Shown in pieces: positions 1 to 7,917 of a stretch of 11,300 nucleotides of DNA (the stretch's first letter is position 1; the number at the start of each line of letters is the position of its first letter). Source of the DNA: an uncultured Bacteroidota bacterium (lineage in GTDB: Bacteria > Bacteroidota > Bacteroidia > Chitinophagales > Saprospiraceae). The stretch covers positions 1 to 11,300 of the forward strand of contig CALEIL010000364.1 of assembly GCA_937876435.1 (NCBI GenBank), written 5' to 3'. A program made the translations under genes and the position numbers. The notes beneath the pieces were generated by a model. That model was not told the origin of the DNA, ran no database searches, and saw only the letters and a list, made by a program, of their open reading frames with translations.

Positions 1-2
1 CT

Positions 3-338
3 GGACCGTCTGATCGATTTAAGGTGATCATGGAGTACATCATGCAAAATTTCGAAAAGAAAATCACCCTACAGGATATGTCCGAAGTGGCCAATATGAG
101 CGTGACTTCACTGTGCAACTTTTTTAAAGAGCGATTCCGTATGACCTTCGTGGAATATGTCAATTCCATCCGGATTGGTCAGGCCTGCGTCATCATGTCC
201 GAAACCGACCGGACCATTGCTCAGATCGCATACCAGAGTGGGTTCAACAGCCTTGCTAACTTCAATCGCCAGTTCAAAAAATACAAAGGGATGAATCCCA
301 GTACGTATCGGAAGAAAATCGAGCTGGAAGGTCATTGA
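3..338 (+). CDS. AraC-family transcriptional regulator, C-terminal part (5' truncated by window edge)
   Basis: The frame is open from base 3 to the TGA at 336-338 and has no stop upstream, so the real start almost certainly lies before the window. The GTG at 24 and ATG at 30 fall just before the first DNA-binding helices and are unlikely starts. Counting from the GTG at 24, the visible protein holds two helix-turn-helix units: one near residues 16-38 (TLQDMSEVANMSVTSL) and one near 64-86 (TIAQIAYQSGFNSLANF). The second continues into the family signature ending in KGMNPSTYRKK. AraC proteins normally have an N-terminal ligand-binding domain, often a cupin in sugar regulators; that part is not visible. 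The gene converges on the dehydrogenase at 350-1126 with only 11 bp between the stops, leaving no room for a separate terminator. It could regulate the adjacent catabolic operon, but that is inference from proximity only. Confidence 0.9.
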   Translation, partial: GPSDRFKVIMEYIMQNFEKKITLQDMSEVANMSVTSLCNFFKERFRMTFVEYVNSIRIGQACVIMSETDRTIAQIAYQSGFNSLANFNRQFKKYKGMNPSTYRKKIELEGH

Positions 339-349
339 ACAACCTGATT

Positions 350-1126
350 TTACGCTAGCAATCCCCCGTCCAATAGGATGTTCTCGCCATTGATATACGA
401 CCCGGCATCGGAAGCCAGCAGAACGATTAAGCCCTTGATGTCACTGGCATCAGCCAATCTTCTCAGCGGTACTTTTTTACAGTAATTTTCCAAGAACCGT
501 TCTGGCTGATGGTAGAGGATTCCACCAGGTGAAATGGTATTGACCCGGATGTTTTTACCGGCCAGAACTTTTGCAAAATATTTGCTGAGCGTGATCAGTC
601 CTCCCTTGTGAAAGTAGTAATCCGGCGGGGGTGTGCCCATATCCGTCCCTTCATAATTGGACAGATCGGGTCCAAACATCCCCATCATCGAACTGATATT
701 GATGATACTTCCACCCCCTCTTTCGTCGATGAGGGCAGCCATTTCTCTGAGGATATCGATGTTTCCGGTTCCATTGATTTGCATGGACTGCTCTATCTGA
801 TCAATGCTTCCCTCATAACCTTTCATTGGCCGGGCCACAGCGTTGTTGACAAATATGTCCAAACCACCAAAGTCGCTTTTGATTTTTTGTCTCAACCCCA
901 CGATGGATTCGTGGTCGGACTGATCGTATTGGAGAAGGTGGATTTCCAGCCCCCTTTTGGCAAAATCCTCCTGGAGTTGGAGACCTGTCGCCACATTTCT
1001 GGATGCGGAAATGACCGTGGCTCCGGCCTCGGCCAGTCCTTCTACGATGGATTTGCCCAATATCCCGGCTCCTCCGGTAACCAGTGCTACCTTGCCGTGC
1101 AGACGAAAAGATTCCAGTACGTTCAT
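350..1126 (-). CDS. Short-chain dehydrogenase/reductase (SDR), classical type
   Basis: A 258-residue protein, the usual length for a classical SDR: a soluble Rossmann-fold NAD(P)-dependent oxidoreductase. The cofactor loop is TGGAGILG at residues 17-24, matching TGxxxGxG. The NNA motif is at 94-96, the catalytic serine lies in ISSMMG (145-146), and the YxxxK pair is Y170 and K174. The C-terminal substrate loop follows SPGG at 199-202, and the protein ends with the typical INGENILLDGG segment. It begins 2 bp after the stop of the Gfo/Idh/MocA gene and is the last gene of the minus-strand operon. Overall form resembles gluconate 5-dehydrogenase or 3-ketoacyl reductase relatives, which oxidise or reduce a sugar-acid hydroxyl, but substrate cannot be read from the sequence. 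It may act on the compound imported by the symporter or on an intermediate of the aldolase route. Family certain, substrate unknown. Confidence 0.93.
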   Translation of the reverse strand: MNVLESFRLHGKVALVTGGAGILGKSIVEGLAEAGATVISASRNVATGLQLQEDFAKRGLEIHLLQYDQSDHESIVGLRQKIKSDFGGLDIFVNNAVARPMKGYEGSIDQIEQSMQINGTGNIDILREMAALIDERGGGSIINISSMMGMFGPDLSNYEGTDMGTPPPDYYFHKGGLITLSKYFAKVLAGKNIRVNTISPGGILYHQPERFLENYCKKVPLRRLADASDIKGLIVLLASDAGSYINGENILLDGGLLA

Positions 1127-1128
1127 GA

Positions 1129-2046
1129 TTATTTCAGATTTATAGGTTGTCCGGATTGCTGACTTTCAAGAGCCGCGATGACCGTGTTGATGATTTGATA
1201 AGTTTTTTCAAATGGCAATAAGGAATGGCCTCTTCTGATGCTCTCTACGAAAACTTCCAGATTGTGCCGAAACATGGCATAACTATCCCCTATTGCATAG
1301 TGGTAATAATCTTCGGTGCCGAATATATTGACCTGGAAGGTAGAAGAAATATCCATAAACAAATGAAAGGTCGCTACGATTCCTCCCTCAAATTTCACTT
1401 GTACCACCTCTTTATTTTTTTCGCCAACCGACCAGACCGACTGAGGAATCGGGTCATCCAACACTGAGAATACCGCTTCCAGCATATGCACTCCATACTT
1501 GATCCAGTCTTTCTTGCCGGTGGCCGATACGAGCTGTACCGGACCGAGTGAATCAATAATGGTCCGGGCCAATTGGGTTTCTTTGGCATAACGCATCGAG
1601 GAACAGGATAAAATGAATTTTCCTTCCTCAATTTTTTCCTTGAAATATTGCAGATCCGCCGTGGACGCTGCGAGCGGTTTGTCAATAAAAATGGGCAATC
1701 CCGCATCGATAAAGGGGCGGGCCATTTCCACGTGGTTTTCCGGGTCATCCCGACCCAGAATAATCGCATCCACATGACCTATCATATCCGTCAACTGATC
1801 GGCTACGACTGATATGCCCGATGATTCCGCAATACTCTCAGAGATCGAACGATCCTGCGTCCATATATGACTGACCTCCACCCCTTCGATTCCCAGAGTA
1901 GCTCTGTTCTTATTGAGGTAGTCGGTGACTCCCGGATAACCGATCCGGTTGATTTCCTCTCCGTTGTATTGCCCGTTGATTATAGATGACCAAGAATAGG
2001 GGTGTGCATTCCCGGGGCTCATTCCTATCATTCCTATTTTTATCAT
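1129..2046 (-). CDS. Gfo/Idh/MocA-family NAD(P)-dependent oxidoreductase
   Basis: A 305-residue protein with an N-terminal Rossmann domain (about 1-125) and a C-terminal alpha/beta substrate domain, somewhat shorter than the usual 330-380 residues. The opening is KIGMIGMSPGNAHPYSW: the dinucleotide loop is present but lacks the common GxGxxG form and is followed by a HPYSW motif. The family's EKP motif, which supplies the catalytic lysine, appears as DKP at 122-124. Such enzymes oxidise or reduce sugars, inositols and sugar derivatives. The ATG at 2046 lies 12 bp after the aldo/keto reductase stop, and the TAA is 2 bp before the SDR start, so it is probably co-transcribed and perhaps translationally linked to both. 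The HPYSW-type opening suggests a distinct subgroup; from memory, such proteins also occur near acidic-sugar biosynthesis genes, a point not verified here. Substrate unknown. Confidence 0.9.
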   Translation of the reverse strand: MIKIGMIGMSPGNAHPYSWSSIINGQYNGEEINRIGYPGVTDYLNKNRATLGIEGVEVSHIWTQDRSISESIAESSGISVVADQLTDMIGHVDAIILGRDDPENHVEMARPFIDAGLPIFIDKPLAASTADLQYFKEKIEEGKFILSCSSMRYAKETQLARTIIDSLGPVQLVSATGKKDWIKYGVHMLEAVFSVLDDPIPQSVWSVGEKNKEVVQVKFEGGIVATFHLFMDISSTFQVNIFGTEDYYHYAIGDSYAMFRHNLEVFVESIRRGHSLLPFEKTYQIINTVIAALESQQSGQPINLK

Positions 2047-2058
2047 TATTGTATTTTT

Positions 2059-3003
2059 TTAATTTTCTAACCAGCCATTTTTTACCCAATGACTCAAATT
2101 CAAAAACCCGGGATCTGGATACGCGAGGTTTTCCAACTTGCTCATCAGCTCCTCGTCAAAATACGATCCATCCGCTACCTCCAAAGCTGCGTGGAGATGT
2201 TCCATCCGATCCATACCAACCAATACTGAGCCCACCGCATCATAGGACAAAACAAACTTCATCGCCAATGTGACCAAATCGGGGATATCCCGACCAATCA
2301 GTTCCTGGAAATTCCGGATATGATCGGCCACTTCTTGCAGTTCCGGACGTAAGTTCAGTGGTTTGTCGGTGAGCATTCCACGGAAAAGCACCGAGCGGAT
2401 AATCAGACCGATTCCCAGCTCTCTGGTTCTGGGAAAAAATGTGCTCTGCTGCTGATCCATCAGGTTAAATGGCAATTGGATCACATCCCATATACCCGCA
2501 TCTATGCATGTTCTGCTTTCTTCCAGTGTGTACGTAGAAGCGCCGATGGCGCGCACCTTGCCCTGTTTTTTCAGATTTGTAAAAATCCCGGCCACTTCGT
2601 CGTTGGTCAGAATGTCCATGGATGATTGGTGAAGCATATACACATCGATGTAATCGGTGCCCAGGGTCTTCATACTTTTTTCCAGTGATTCATGGATGGT
2701 CCTTTCCAAATCTATATCCGAGGGAATTTTTCCACTGGGATCCAGAAAATGAACGCATTTGGTATTTATGATGACTTCATCCCGTCTGTCTTTGAAGGCA
2801 TTTCCTATGAGTTGCTCACTGACACCGTACATACGCGCGGTATCGTAAAAATTGATGCCTGCCTCCAGTGCCCGGTGCAAAATCCGGATAGATTCAGATT
2901 CAGGGGGCATAGGTTGCCCAGCATAGGGCATTCCGATACTCACGCCACCAAAAGCAATTTCAGAGATTTCCATCCCCGTACGACCCAGAATACGCTTTTT
3001 CAT
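2059..3003 (-). CDS. Aldo/keto reductase (AKR superfamily)
   Basis: A 314-residue, single-domain TIM-barrel NADP(H)-dependent oxidoreductase of normal family length. The N-terminus (KRILGRTGMEISEIAFGG) is typical of bacterial AKRs. The catalytic tetrad is complete: D54 and Y59 in NFYDTARMYG, K82 in NTK, and H125 in YMLHQ. The C-terminal half holds the cofactor-binding part, including LVGMDRMEHL. Relatives include L-fucose and L-galactose dehydrogenases and various aldehyde or sugar reductases; the sequence does not decide between them. The ATG at 3003 is 2 bp downstream of the aldolase stop, consistent with coupled translation. In context it may oxidise an incoming sugar to a lactone or acid, or reduce the aldehyde released by the aldolase; both are inference. 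The family call is very secure. Confidence 0.94.
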   Translation of the reverse strand: MKKRILGRTGMEISEIAFGGVSIGMPYAGQPMPPESESIRILHRALEAGINFYDTARMYGVSEQLIGNAFKDRRDEVIINTKCVHFLDPSGKIPSDIDLERTIHESLEKSMKTLGTDYIDVYMLHQSSMDILTNDEVAGIFTNLKKQGKVRAIGASTYTLEESRTCIDAGIWDVIQLPFNLMDQQQSTFFPRTRELGIGLIIRSVLFRGMLTDKPLNLRPELQEVADHIRNFQELIGRDIPDLVTLAMKFVLSYDAVGSVLVGMDRMEHLHAALEVADGSYFDEELMSKLENLAYPDPGFLNLSHWVKNGWLEN

Positions 3004-3005
3004 TT

Positions 3006-3818
3006 CTATTTTGTTTCAAAATATCCACCCGATGATTTGTCCTGTTCCGGCTCTCCAAATGACGATCTCATTTGCTTGCAATATTGGGACAGCCCCACTA
3101 CATCAGCGCCTACGCTCACAAAATTATAACCCATGGTTTTTAGCTCCTCCAGATTGGCCGGATTCCCTACGGTACCAGCGAATTTACCATACTTATGAGC
3201 TGCCCGAACTACCATTTCCCTGGCTTCCCTGATTTTGGGGTGATCCCATTGTCCGATCGCACCTATTCCCTGGCTGAAATCTCCGGGGCCAAAAAACAAC
3301 ATGTCAAAACCTTCGAGGGATGCTATGGCATCCAGTTCGTCCAATGGTTCCGGATCCTCAATTTGTAAAATTACAAACCTTTGTTGATTGGCATCCTGTA
3401 TATATTGATTGAAATCCATCATGGTATAAGCACCATCGTTGTTGCCCCCATCCAATGGCCGTCGTCCCAGAGGATGAAAACGGGTCTGGCGGATAACCTT
3501 CTTGGCGTCTTCCGTGCTCACTACGTGAGGCACCATGATACCAGTGGCGTCTAGTTCGAGCGGTTTGATATAATCGCTGTATCCACCCCGGGAGACTCTG
3601 ACCAAAATATCGGTATCCTGCGATTTGGCAGCCCAAATATTGGCAGCCAGCGTGGACCAGTCCAGGCCGATGTGCTCCTGGTCCAGCCAAAGGCAGTCAA
3701 ACCCGGACATAGCAGCGATTTCTGTGATACGAGGGTCCGGGATGTTGATCTTAAAACAACTTACAAAACCCCCGGATCTCAGTTTTTTTAATACCTGACT
3801 TTTTCTCATTTCACGCAT
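3006..3818 (-). CDS. HpcH/HpaI-family class II aldolase (2-keto-3-deoxy sugar acid or 4-hydroxy-2-oxo acid aldolase type)
   Basis: A 270-residue cytoplasmic TIM-barrel protein of the HpcH/HpaI aldolase/citrate lyase family, which uses a divalent metal to cleave 4-hydroxy-2-oxo acids to pyruvate and an aldehyde. Family residues are in place: H49 in LDQEH, R74 in RVSR, metal ligands E154 in LQIED and D180 in GPGDFS, and the GIMVPHV strand at 93-99. The segment PLGRRPLDGG (116-125) replaces the RG-rich loop of the best-known 2-keto-3-deoxy-glucarate and rhamnonate aldolases, so this is probably a different subgroup with another substrate. The ATG at 3818 follows the symporter stop by 19 bp; an in-frame ATG three codons later (3809) is an alternative start. 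Next to three oxidoreductases and a symporter, it is the likely carbon-carbon bond-cleaving step of the operon. Substrate is unknown. Confidence 0.92.
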   Translation of the reverse strand: MREMRKSQVLKKLRSGGFVSCFKINIPDPRITEIAAMSGFDCLWLDQEHIGLDWSTLAANIWAAKSQDTDILVRVSRGGYSDYIKPLELDATGIMVPHVVSTEDAKKVIRQTRFHPLGRRPLDGGNNDGAYTMMDFNQYIQDANQQRFVILQIEDPEPLDELDAIASLEGFDMLFFGPGDFSQGIGAIGQWDHPKIREAREMVVRAAHKYGKFAGTVGNPANLEELKTMGYNFVSVGADVVGLSQYCKQMRSSFGEPEQDKSSGGYFETK

Positions 3819-3837
3819 ATTCTATTTTTTAGCGGGT

Positions 3838-6255
3838 TCAAATTAATATAAAAAACACTACCCAGGGGAGCAATAACAACAGACCCATGATCCAGGCTCT
3901 GGTATTTTTCATGCGGGGAAACAGGCTGTTAAATACCACGCTGCTGATGACCGAAACAAGCAGTGAAGTAATGGCGATCCACAAAAACGACCAGGACGGG
4001 TTGTCGGTGAGGACGTCCCAGAAGGCAATCGTAAATCCGGCAAAAAACCCATAAATGGAGCCCATGACTACCCCAAATGGTTTGGGGTTTTTCAGGAATA
4101 AGGCCATAAAAAACAGGTTGAACAGCGGGGCGATAAACAATCCATTGGTCTTGGCGGTCACTTCGATGACATTGCCGGGGATCAATGGGATCAGCAAACT
4201 CAGCAGTACGACGACCACACCCAGTACGGCGCTGCTTATTTTGATGCCGGTCAATTCGTTTTTAAATTTCGCCACGTATTTGTCCAGGATATCGGTCATT
4301 AGCACCGAACTGGCTGAATTGATGCCCGAGGAAAGGCTGGACATCGAAGCCGAGAACAAAGCCGCGATGACGAGTCCCGACATCCCCATGGGGAACTGAT
4401 TCGCGATAAAGTGCGGAAATAGGAAATCCGCATCGACCTGGACGTTCATGCCCGCGGGGAGCAGGTTGGGTTTTGCCCCATAGAACTTTACGATCGAAAA
4501 CCCGACGAACATCAGCATCATCGTCATGCATATCATTCCGGTTTGCGTGACGGCGAAGGTTTGACGGGCTGCTTTCAGATTTTTGGTCGATAGAAATCGC
4601 TGGATGGCCATTTGGTCGGATCCGGTCGTACACACCCACCAGGTAATCGTATTGATAAAGGCAAAAAAGATCGTCAGTCGGACGTACGGACTGAAGTTGA
4701 ATACCTCTATTTTTTGCCAGTTGGGATTCCAGGTTGTGGGGATGAGGTCAGTGAAGCCCTCAAATTGGGAGGCTACCATAACGATGGTTACGATGGCTCC
4801 GATGGACAAGATCACAAACTGGATGACGTCGGTGATGAGCACGGCTTTTAACCCCCCTACCGTGGTATACACTATGGTGATAATTCCCAGAATGACCGAG
4901 ATCAGGAGGATGACGTCGTCGGACCAGCCCATCATCACCACCATCGATTTGGAAGCGAGAAAAATCAGCAGTGCCATCCATAGGATTCGAGTGGTCAGGA
5001 AAATCACGGATCCCATTTTTCGGATTTTGATCCCCAGTGGTTTTTCCAGGATTTCGTAGGCGCTGATCATTTTGAGGTTCATGAAAAATGGGATTAGGAA
5101 AAAGCTACCCAGCAGAAAAATAATGGGACCCGCTGCCATATTTATTATAGGGATAAGCGGTCCGTTTTTGATGACTTCACCGACGATCGCCAGATAGGAT
5201 ATCGCGCTGAAAAAGGAGACGTACATCGAAATTCCGGACACTACCGGATTTACATTTCCACCCCCCAGGAAATAATCCTCTTTGTTTTTTTGAAAAAAGG
5301 ACGAGAACCAGCCGATGCTCAGCAGTAAAATTCCATATCCTCCTAAGATGACCCAATCCAGCCACCCGATTCGACTTTGGATAAAATGCTCATTGGCGAG
5401 GAAAGCCTGCGCGACGCTGACTTTCACATCGGTATTGGGGTCGGAAAAAGATGCCCGGATTTCGGGGAGCAAATCAACGTTTCCTTTTCGGGCCAGGGCT
5501 TGAAAAACCTCGTATCGTTCGTACGTTTCTCCGTCGCGGTACTCGAGCAACTCCGGCAGGTAAATACTGTCTTCTCCAGAAGGAGCCTGGGTCCAAAGCG
5601 CGCTGATCAGGTAGACCCGAAATGGATGATTGTCGTCCATCGAGGCATATTTTTCCCGCATGGATTCCATTGCCGGAACGGGTACGACATCGAGAAATGC
5701 CAATGAATACGCCGCATACCGATATTGGAGGGTATCCTGAGAGAATAGAAATTGAGCCAGCCTGGTTGCTTCCTCGGGTGTGCCGGAATTGGCCATCACC
5801 CACTGAGCCATGGTTTGGATACCCCCTTCACCGGCTGCTGCGATTTGGGAAATTTCTTCATTGTCCGGGAAAAACAACCCCAGCTTTCCCATGGTTTCCA
5901 GGGCCGTAAGCCTGGTGCGGTAATCGGTCGATGAGGTAAACACCTGAAGGATTTCGTTTGCTATGCTGTCCCGCGCCACACTATCCCGACCGGCAGTTCG
6001 GGAGAGTACTCGTAAGGCTCCGATTTTCTCCGGACCATCCGATTGGAAGGCCTCAGCGAATTCACCCTGAGCATCCACCAGAAAGTTGTTGGTGGCCAAT
6101 GCTTCGGCAGCATGAACCCTGACCCAAAATGAATTATCCGATTGAACGATTTCTTTGAGAAAACCGGAGAAATCGATCTCCTGTCCGTGACTTCGGAAAG
6201 AAGAAAAAAGAAGTAGAAAGACAAAAGTACAATACAGATTGTATCGGTGTTTCAC
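3838..6255 (-). CDS. Sodium:solute symporter (SSS family) with periplasmic HEAT-like N-terminal domain
   Basis: An 805-residue fusion, well above the roughly 450-550 residues of a plain SSS permease. Residues 1-24 look like a signal peptide (hydrophobic core TFVFLLLFSSF, likely cut near HG-QE). Residues about 40-290 are soluble and rich in paired helices resembling HEAT repeats, for example WVRVHAAEALA (44-54), YRTRLTALETMGKLG (112-126), YRYAAYSLAFL (178-188) and DVKVSVAQAFL (276-286). From about 298 there are 13-14 predicted membrane helices. The SSS core is clear: DYFLGGG (327-333), GGLKAVLITDVIQF (467-480), GSDQMAIQRFLS (545-556) and SSLSSG (639-644), the Na2-site region. The start codon is GTG at 6255; no in-frame ATG gives a signal peptide. 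It is the first gene of the operon, so it probably imports the substrate of the downstream enzymes using the sodium gradient. The role of the HEAT domain is unknown. Confidence 0.92.
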   Translation of the reverse strand: MKHRYNLYCTFVFLLLFSSFRSHGQEIDFSGFLKEIVQSDNSFWVRVHAAEALATNNFLVDAQGEFAEAFQSDGPEKIGALRVLSRTAGRDSVARDSIANEILQVFTSSTDYRTRLTALETMGKLGLFFPDNEEISQIAAAGEGGIQTMAQWVMANSGTPEEATRLAQFLFSQDTLQYRYAAYSLAFLDVVPVPAMESMREKYASMDDNHPFRVYLISALWTQAPSGEDSIYLPELLEYRDGETYERYEVFQALARKGNVDLLPEIRASFSDPNTDVKVSVAQAFLANEHFIQSRIGWLDWVILGGYGILLLSIGWFSSFFQKNKEDYFLGGGNVNPVVSGISMYVSFFSAISYLAIVGEVIKNGPLIPIINMAAGPIIFLLGSFFLIPFFMNLKMISAYEILEKPLGIKIRKMGSVIFLTTRILWMALLIFLASKSMVVMMGWSDDVILLISVILGIITIVYTTVGGLKAVLITDVIQFVILSIGAIVTIVMVASQFEGFTDLIPTTWNPNWQKIEVFNFSPYVRLTIFFAFINTITWWVCTTGSDQMAIQRFLSTKNLKAARQTFAVTQTGMICMTMMLMFVGFSIVKFYGAKPNLLPAGMNVQVDADFLFPHFIANQFPMGMSGLVIAALFSASMSSLSSGINSASSVLMTDILDKYVAKFKNELTGIKISSAVLGVVVVLLSLLIPLIPGNVIEVTAKTNGLFIAPLFNLFFMALFLKNPKPFGVVMGSIYGFFAGFTIAFWDVLTDNPSWSFLWIAITSLLVSVISSVVFNSLFPRMKNTRAWIMGLLLLLPWVVFFILI

Positions 6256-6531
6256 TAAGCGAAAATTTTATGAATCAATATCGGGTACGCGTATTATCAG
6301 CTTGCCAAAGATCTCATAATATTACATTGGAAGGTATGTCAATCTTTAATAAAACCGGTATTATTTTTCAGGATTTCCAGGTGGGGACATTTCTGGAATG
6401 AACAAGTCAAAATGGAAGAAGCAGATGATGTTTGTGGTAATAAATCGTACTCCTACAAGGGCTTTTTTGCCCAGCTTCCATCTTGTATAGTTCAAAGCGC
6501 ATTCAGTAAACGATGGACTTTCGCCCGGCTA
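6256..6531. other. Intergenic region upstream of the symporter operon
   Basis: A 276-bp gap between the stop of the PLP enzyme and the GTG start of the symporter, both on the minus strand. It is the only long gap in the minus-strand genes and so the likely promoter location for the five-gene operon. The 60 bp next to the symporter start are A/T-rich with no clear Shine-Dalgarno. On the minus strand a TTGACA lies at 6342-6337 and a TATTAT-like stretch at 6324-6316, but the spacing (12-15 bp) is poor and the pair does not fit the Bacteroidota consensus. A short GGGC/GCCC hairpin with a six-base loop sits at 6459-6472. No open frame here looks like a gene. Confidence 0.5.
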
Positions 6532-7875
6532 TCACTTCAATCCAGCCACGAGATCAAGACACGTTTTTACTTCATCTTCGGTATTGATGATACAAGGCGT
6601 CAACCGCACGAAACTTTCCCGGTAAGGCGAGGTGGAGGCGATGATCCTTTTTTCCATAAATTTTTTCACAACCTCATCTGGAGAGAAACCGGCTACCTCA
6701 AAGCAATTGATCCCCGATGATAGTTTCGGGTCCAACGGCGTATGTAAAGTGACGTGAGAAATGCTTTTAAGTCCCTCTTTGAGTAATGAGCTGAGTTGAT
6801 GAGTGCGTTCCTGAATTTTATCCTTTCCTATTTTGAGATGGAAATCAAATGCCTCCTTTTGAGCCCAACGGTACTCAAAACTGTGGAATCCACCCGGAGA
6901 ACATTTTTCATTGAAGGTCAGAGGTTCCTGTGGAATTGCTCCAAGCCACTGACCATACGGTCTAAGATGAAAGGAAGGAATGATGGGCTCCACCATATCC
7001 CAGGCATCGTTTCGTGCCCACAAAATGCCCGTTCCCCGAGGTCCAAACATCCATTTGTGGGTTCCCGCTGCAAAAAAGTCGCAACCGGTATCCTCCATGG
7101 TTATATTTTCAATACCAAATCCATGGACGCCATCTACACAGAAATAGATCCGCTTATTTTCGGGCCTGTTTTTATTTTCATTGGCGATGACATCCGACAT
7201 CTCGCGCAGGGGTAATTTGACACCCGTAGAAGAATGAACCCAGGTGACAGCGACAATTCGGGTACGGGAGGAAATGGAACGTTTTAATTTTTCGCAAATC
7301 AATTCTACGGTTACCTTAGCAGGCTCATCATACAGGGAGATTTTACGAATGGACGCCCCGTGAAGCCGGGCGGAGTATTCCAATGACTTTTCGGTCGAAT
7401 AGTGATCGTGAGTAGTGGTCAGGATTTCATCTGTAGGATTCAATTTCAGACCCGTATACAATATGGCCAGACCCATCGTAGTGCTGTCCGTAAATGCCAC
7501 TTCCCCGGGATCGCATTCCAGGTATTTAGCCGCTGAATTGGATTGAATGAACTGTTGCTGTTTTTCCATTTCACCATCCAGAAACGGATACATGATATTC
7601 TCTTCCCAGTGGATGGCAGGATTTTGGTCAAAACCTTCCCTGTGGTATTCGATGGCTTTCCGCACTGGCAAAGGGTGTGACGCAAACAGCATAAGGGCCA
7701 TATGAATCTGGTCGTCGGTGAGTAAAAATTGCTCTCGGACATCCCTCCAGGAATTGTACCCTTCCGACGTTTCCGTCAATTTTTGCGATTGTCCGACAGA
7801 AACCGGGATGCTGGGTAACGTGGTGGCTACTCCCAGTGCAAGACCTGAATTCAGAATAAACTTTCGGCGATCCAT
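6532..7875 (-). CDS. PLP-dependent class-V-fold aminotransferase/isopenicillin-N-epimerase-like enzyme with a twin-arginine signal
   Basis: A 447-residue fold-type I PLP enzyme of the class V group (cysteine desulfurase, isopenicillin N epimerase and relatives). The N-terminus MDRRKFILNSG, followed by a mild hydrophobic stretch to about residue 26, is a twin-arginine (Tat) signal, so the folded protein with its cofactor is probably exported to the periplasm. Key residues: THDHYS at 155-160 in the position that stacks on the cofactor, VDGVHG at 247-252 with D248 for the pyridine nitrogen, and the Schiff-base lysine K274 in GTHKW, followed by a GPRGTG loop (278-283). The ATG at 7875 is the only start that keeps the signal. 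The gene lies upstream of the symporter operon on the same strand but 276 bp away, so it is probably a separate unit. The reaction (transamination, epimerisation, lyase or desulfurase) cannot be told from sequence. Confidence 0.9.
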   Translation of the reverse strand: MDRRKFILNSGLALGVATTLPSIPVSVGQSQKLTETSEGYNSWRDVREQFLLTDDQIHMALMLFASHPLPVRKAIEYHREGFDQNPAIHWEENIMYPFLDGEMEKQQQFIQSNSAAKYLECDPGEVAFTDSTTMGLAILYTGLKLNPTDEILTTTHDHYSTEKSLEYSARLHGASIRKISLYDEPAKVTVELICEKLKRSISSRTRIVAVTWVHSSTGVKLPLREMSDVIANENKNRPENKRIYFCVDGVHGFGIENITMEDTGCDFFAAGTHKWMFGPRGTGILWARNDAWDMVEPIIPSFHLRPYGQWLGAIPQEPLTFNEKCSPGGFHSFEYRWAQKEAFDFHLKIGKDKIQERTHQLSSLLKEGLKSISHVTLHTPLDPKLSSGINCFEVAGFSPDEVVKKFMEKRIIASTSPYRESFVRLTPCIINTEDEVKTCLDLVAGLK

Positions 7876-7898
7876 GGCAAGGCATTTTTAAATGAACA

Positions 7899-7912
7899 AT
7901 TGATCTATCAAT
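7899..7912. promoter_or_regulatory. Operator-like palindrome ATTGAT-N2-ATCAAT
   Basis: A perfect 6+6 bp dyad with a 2-bp centre, 24-37 bp upstream of the ATG of the PLP enzyme. Its size and position fit a binding site for a dimeric regulator or a feature of the 5' leader. The regulator is unknown, and short A/T-rich dyads also arise by chance. Confidence 0.3.
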
Positions 7913-7917
7913 CCCTA

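Noticed and set aside
608..1162. Long plus-strand open frame antisense to the SDR gene
   Set aside because: It is the complement of a well-supported SDR gene, shows no domain, and its composition follows from the opposite strand.
4583..5059. Plus-strand open frame inside the symporter gene
   Set aside because: It is antisense to conserved symporter helices, and the methionine/isoleucine/threonine-rich sequence is typical of shadow frames.
6316..6342. TTGACA/TATTAT promoter for the symporter operon
   Set aside because: The spacing is 12-15 bp rather than about 17, and Bacteroidota normally use a different consensus, so it is not listed as a promoter.
6459..6472. GGGC-N6-GCCC hairpin downstream of the PLP gene as a terminator
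   Set aside because: The stem has only four base pairs and no T-run follows on the transcribed (minus) strand. Flanking ATGGAAG/CTTCCAT at 6412 and 6475 is too far apart to strengthen it.
6412..6720. Plus-strand open frame across the end of the PLP gene and the intergenic region
   Set aside because: Most of it is antisense to the PLP enzyme, with no recognisable motif and no upstream ribosome site.
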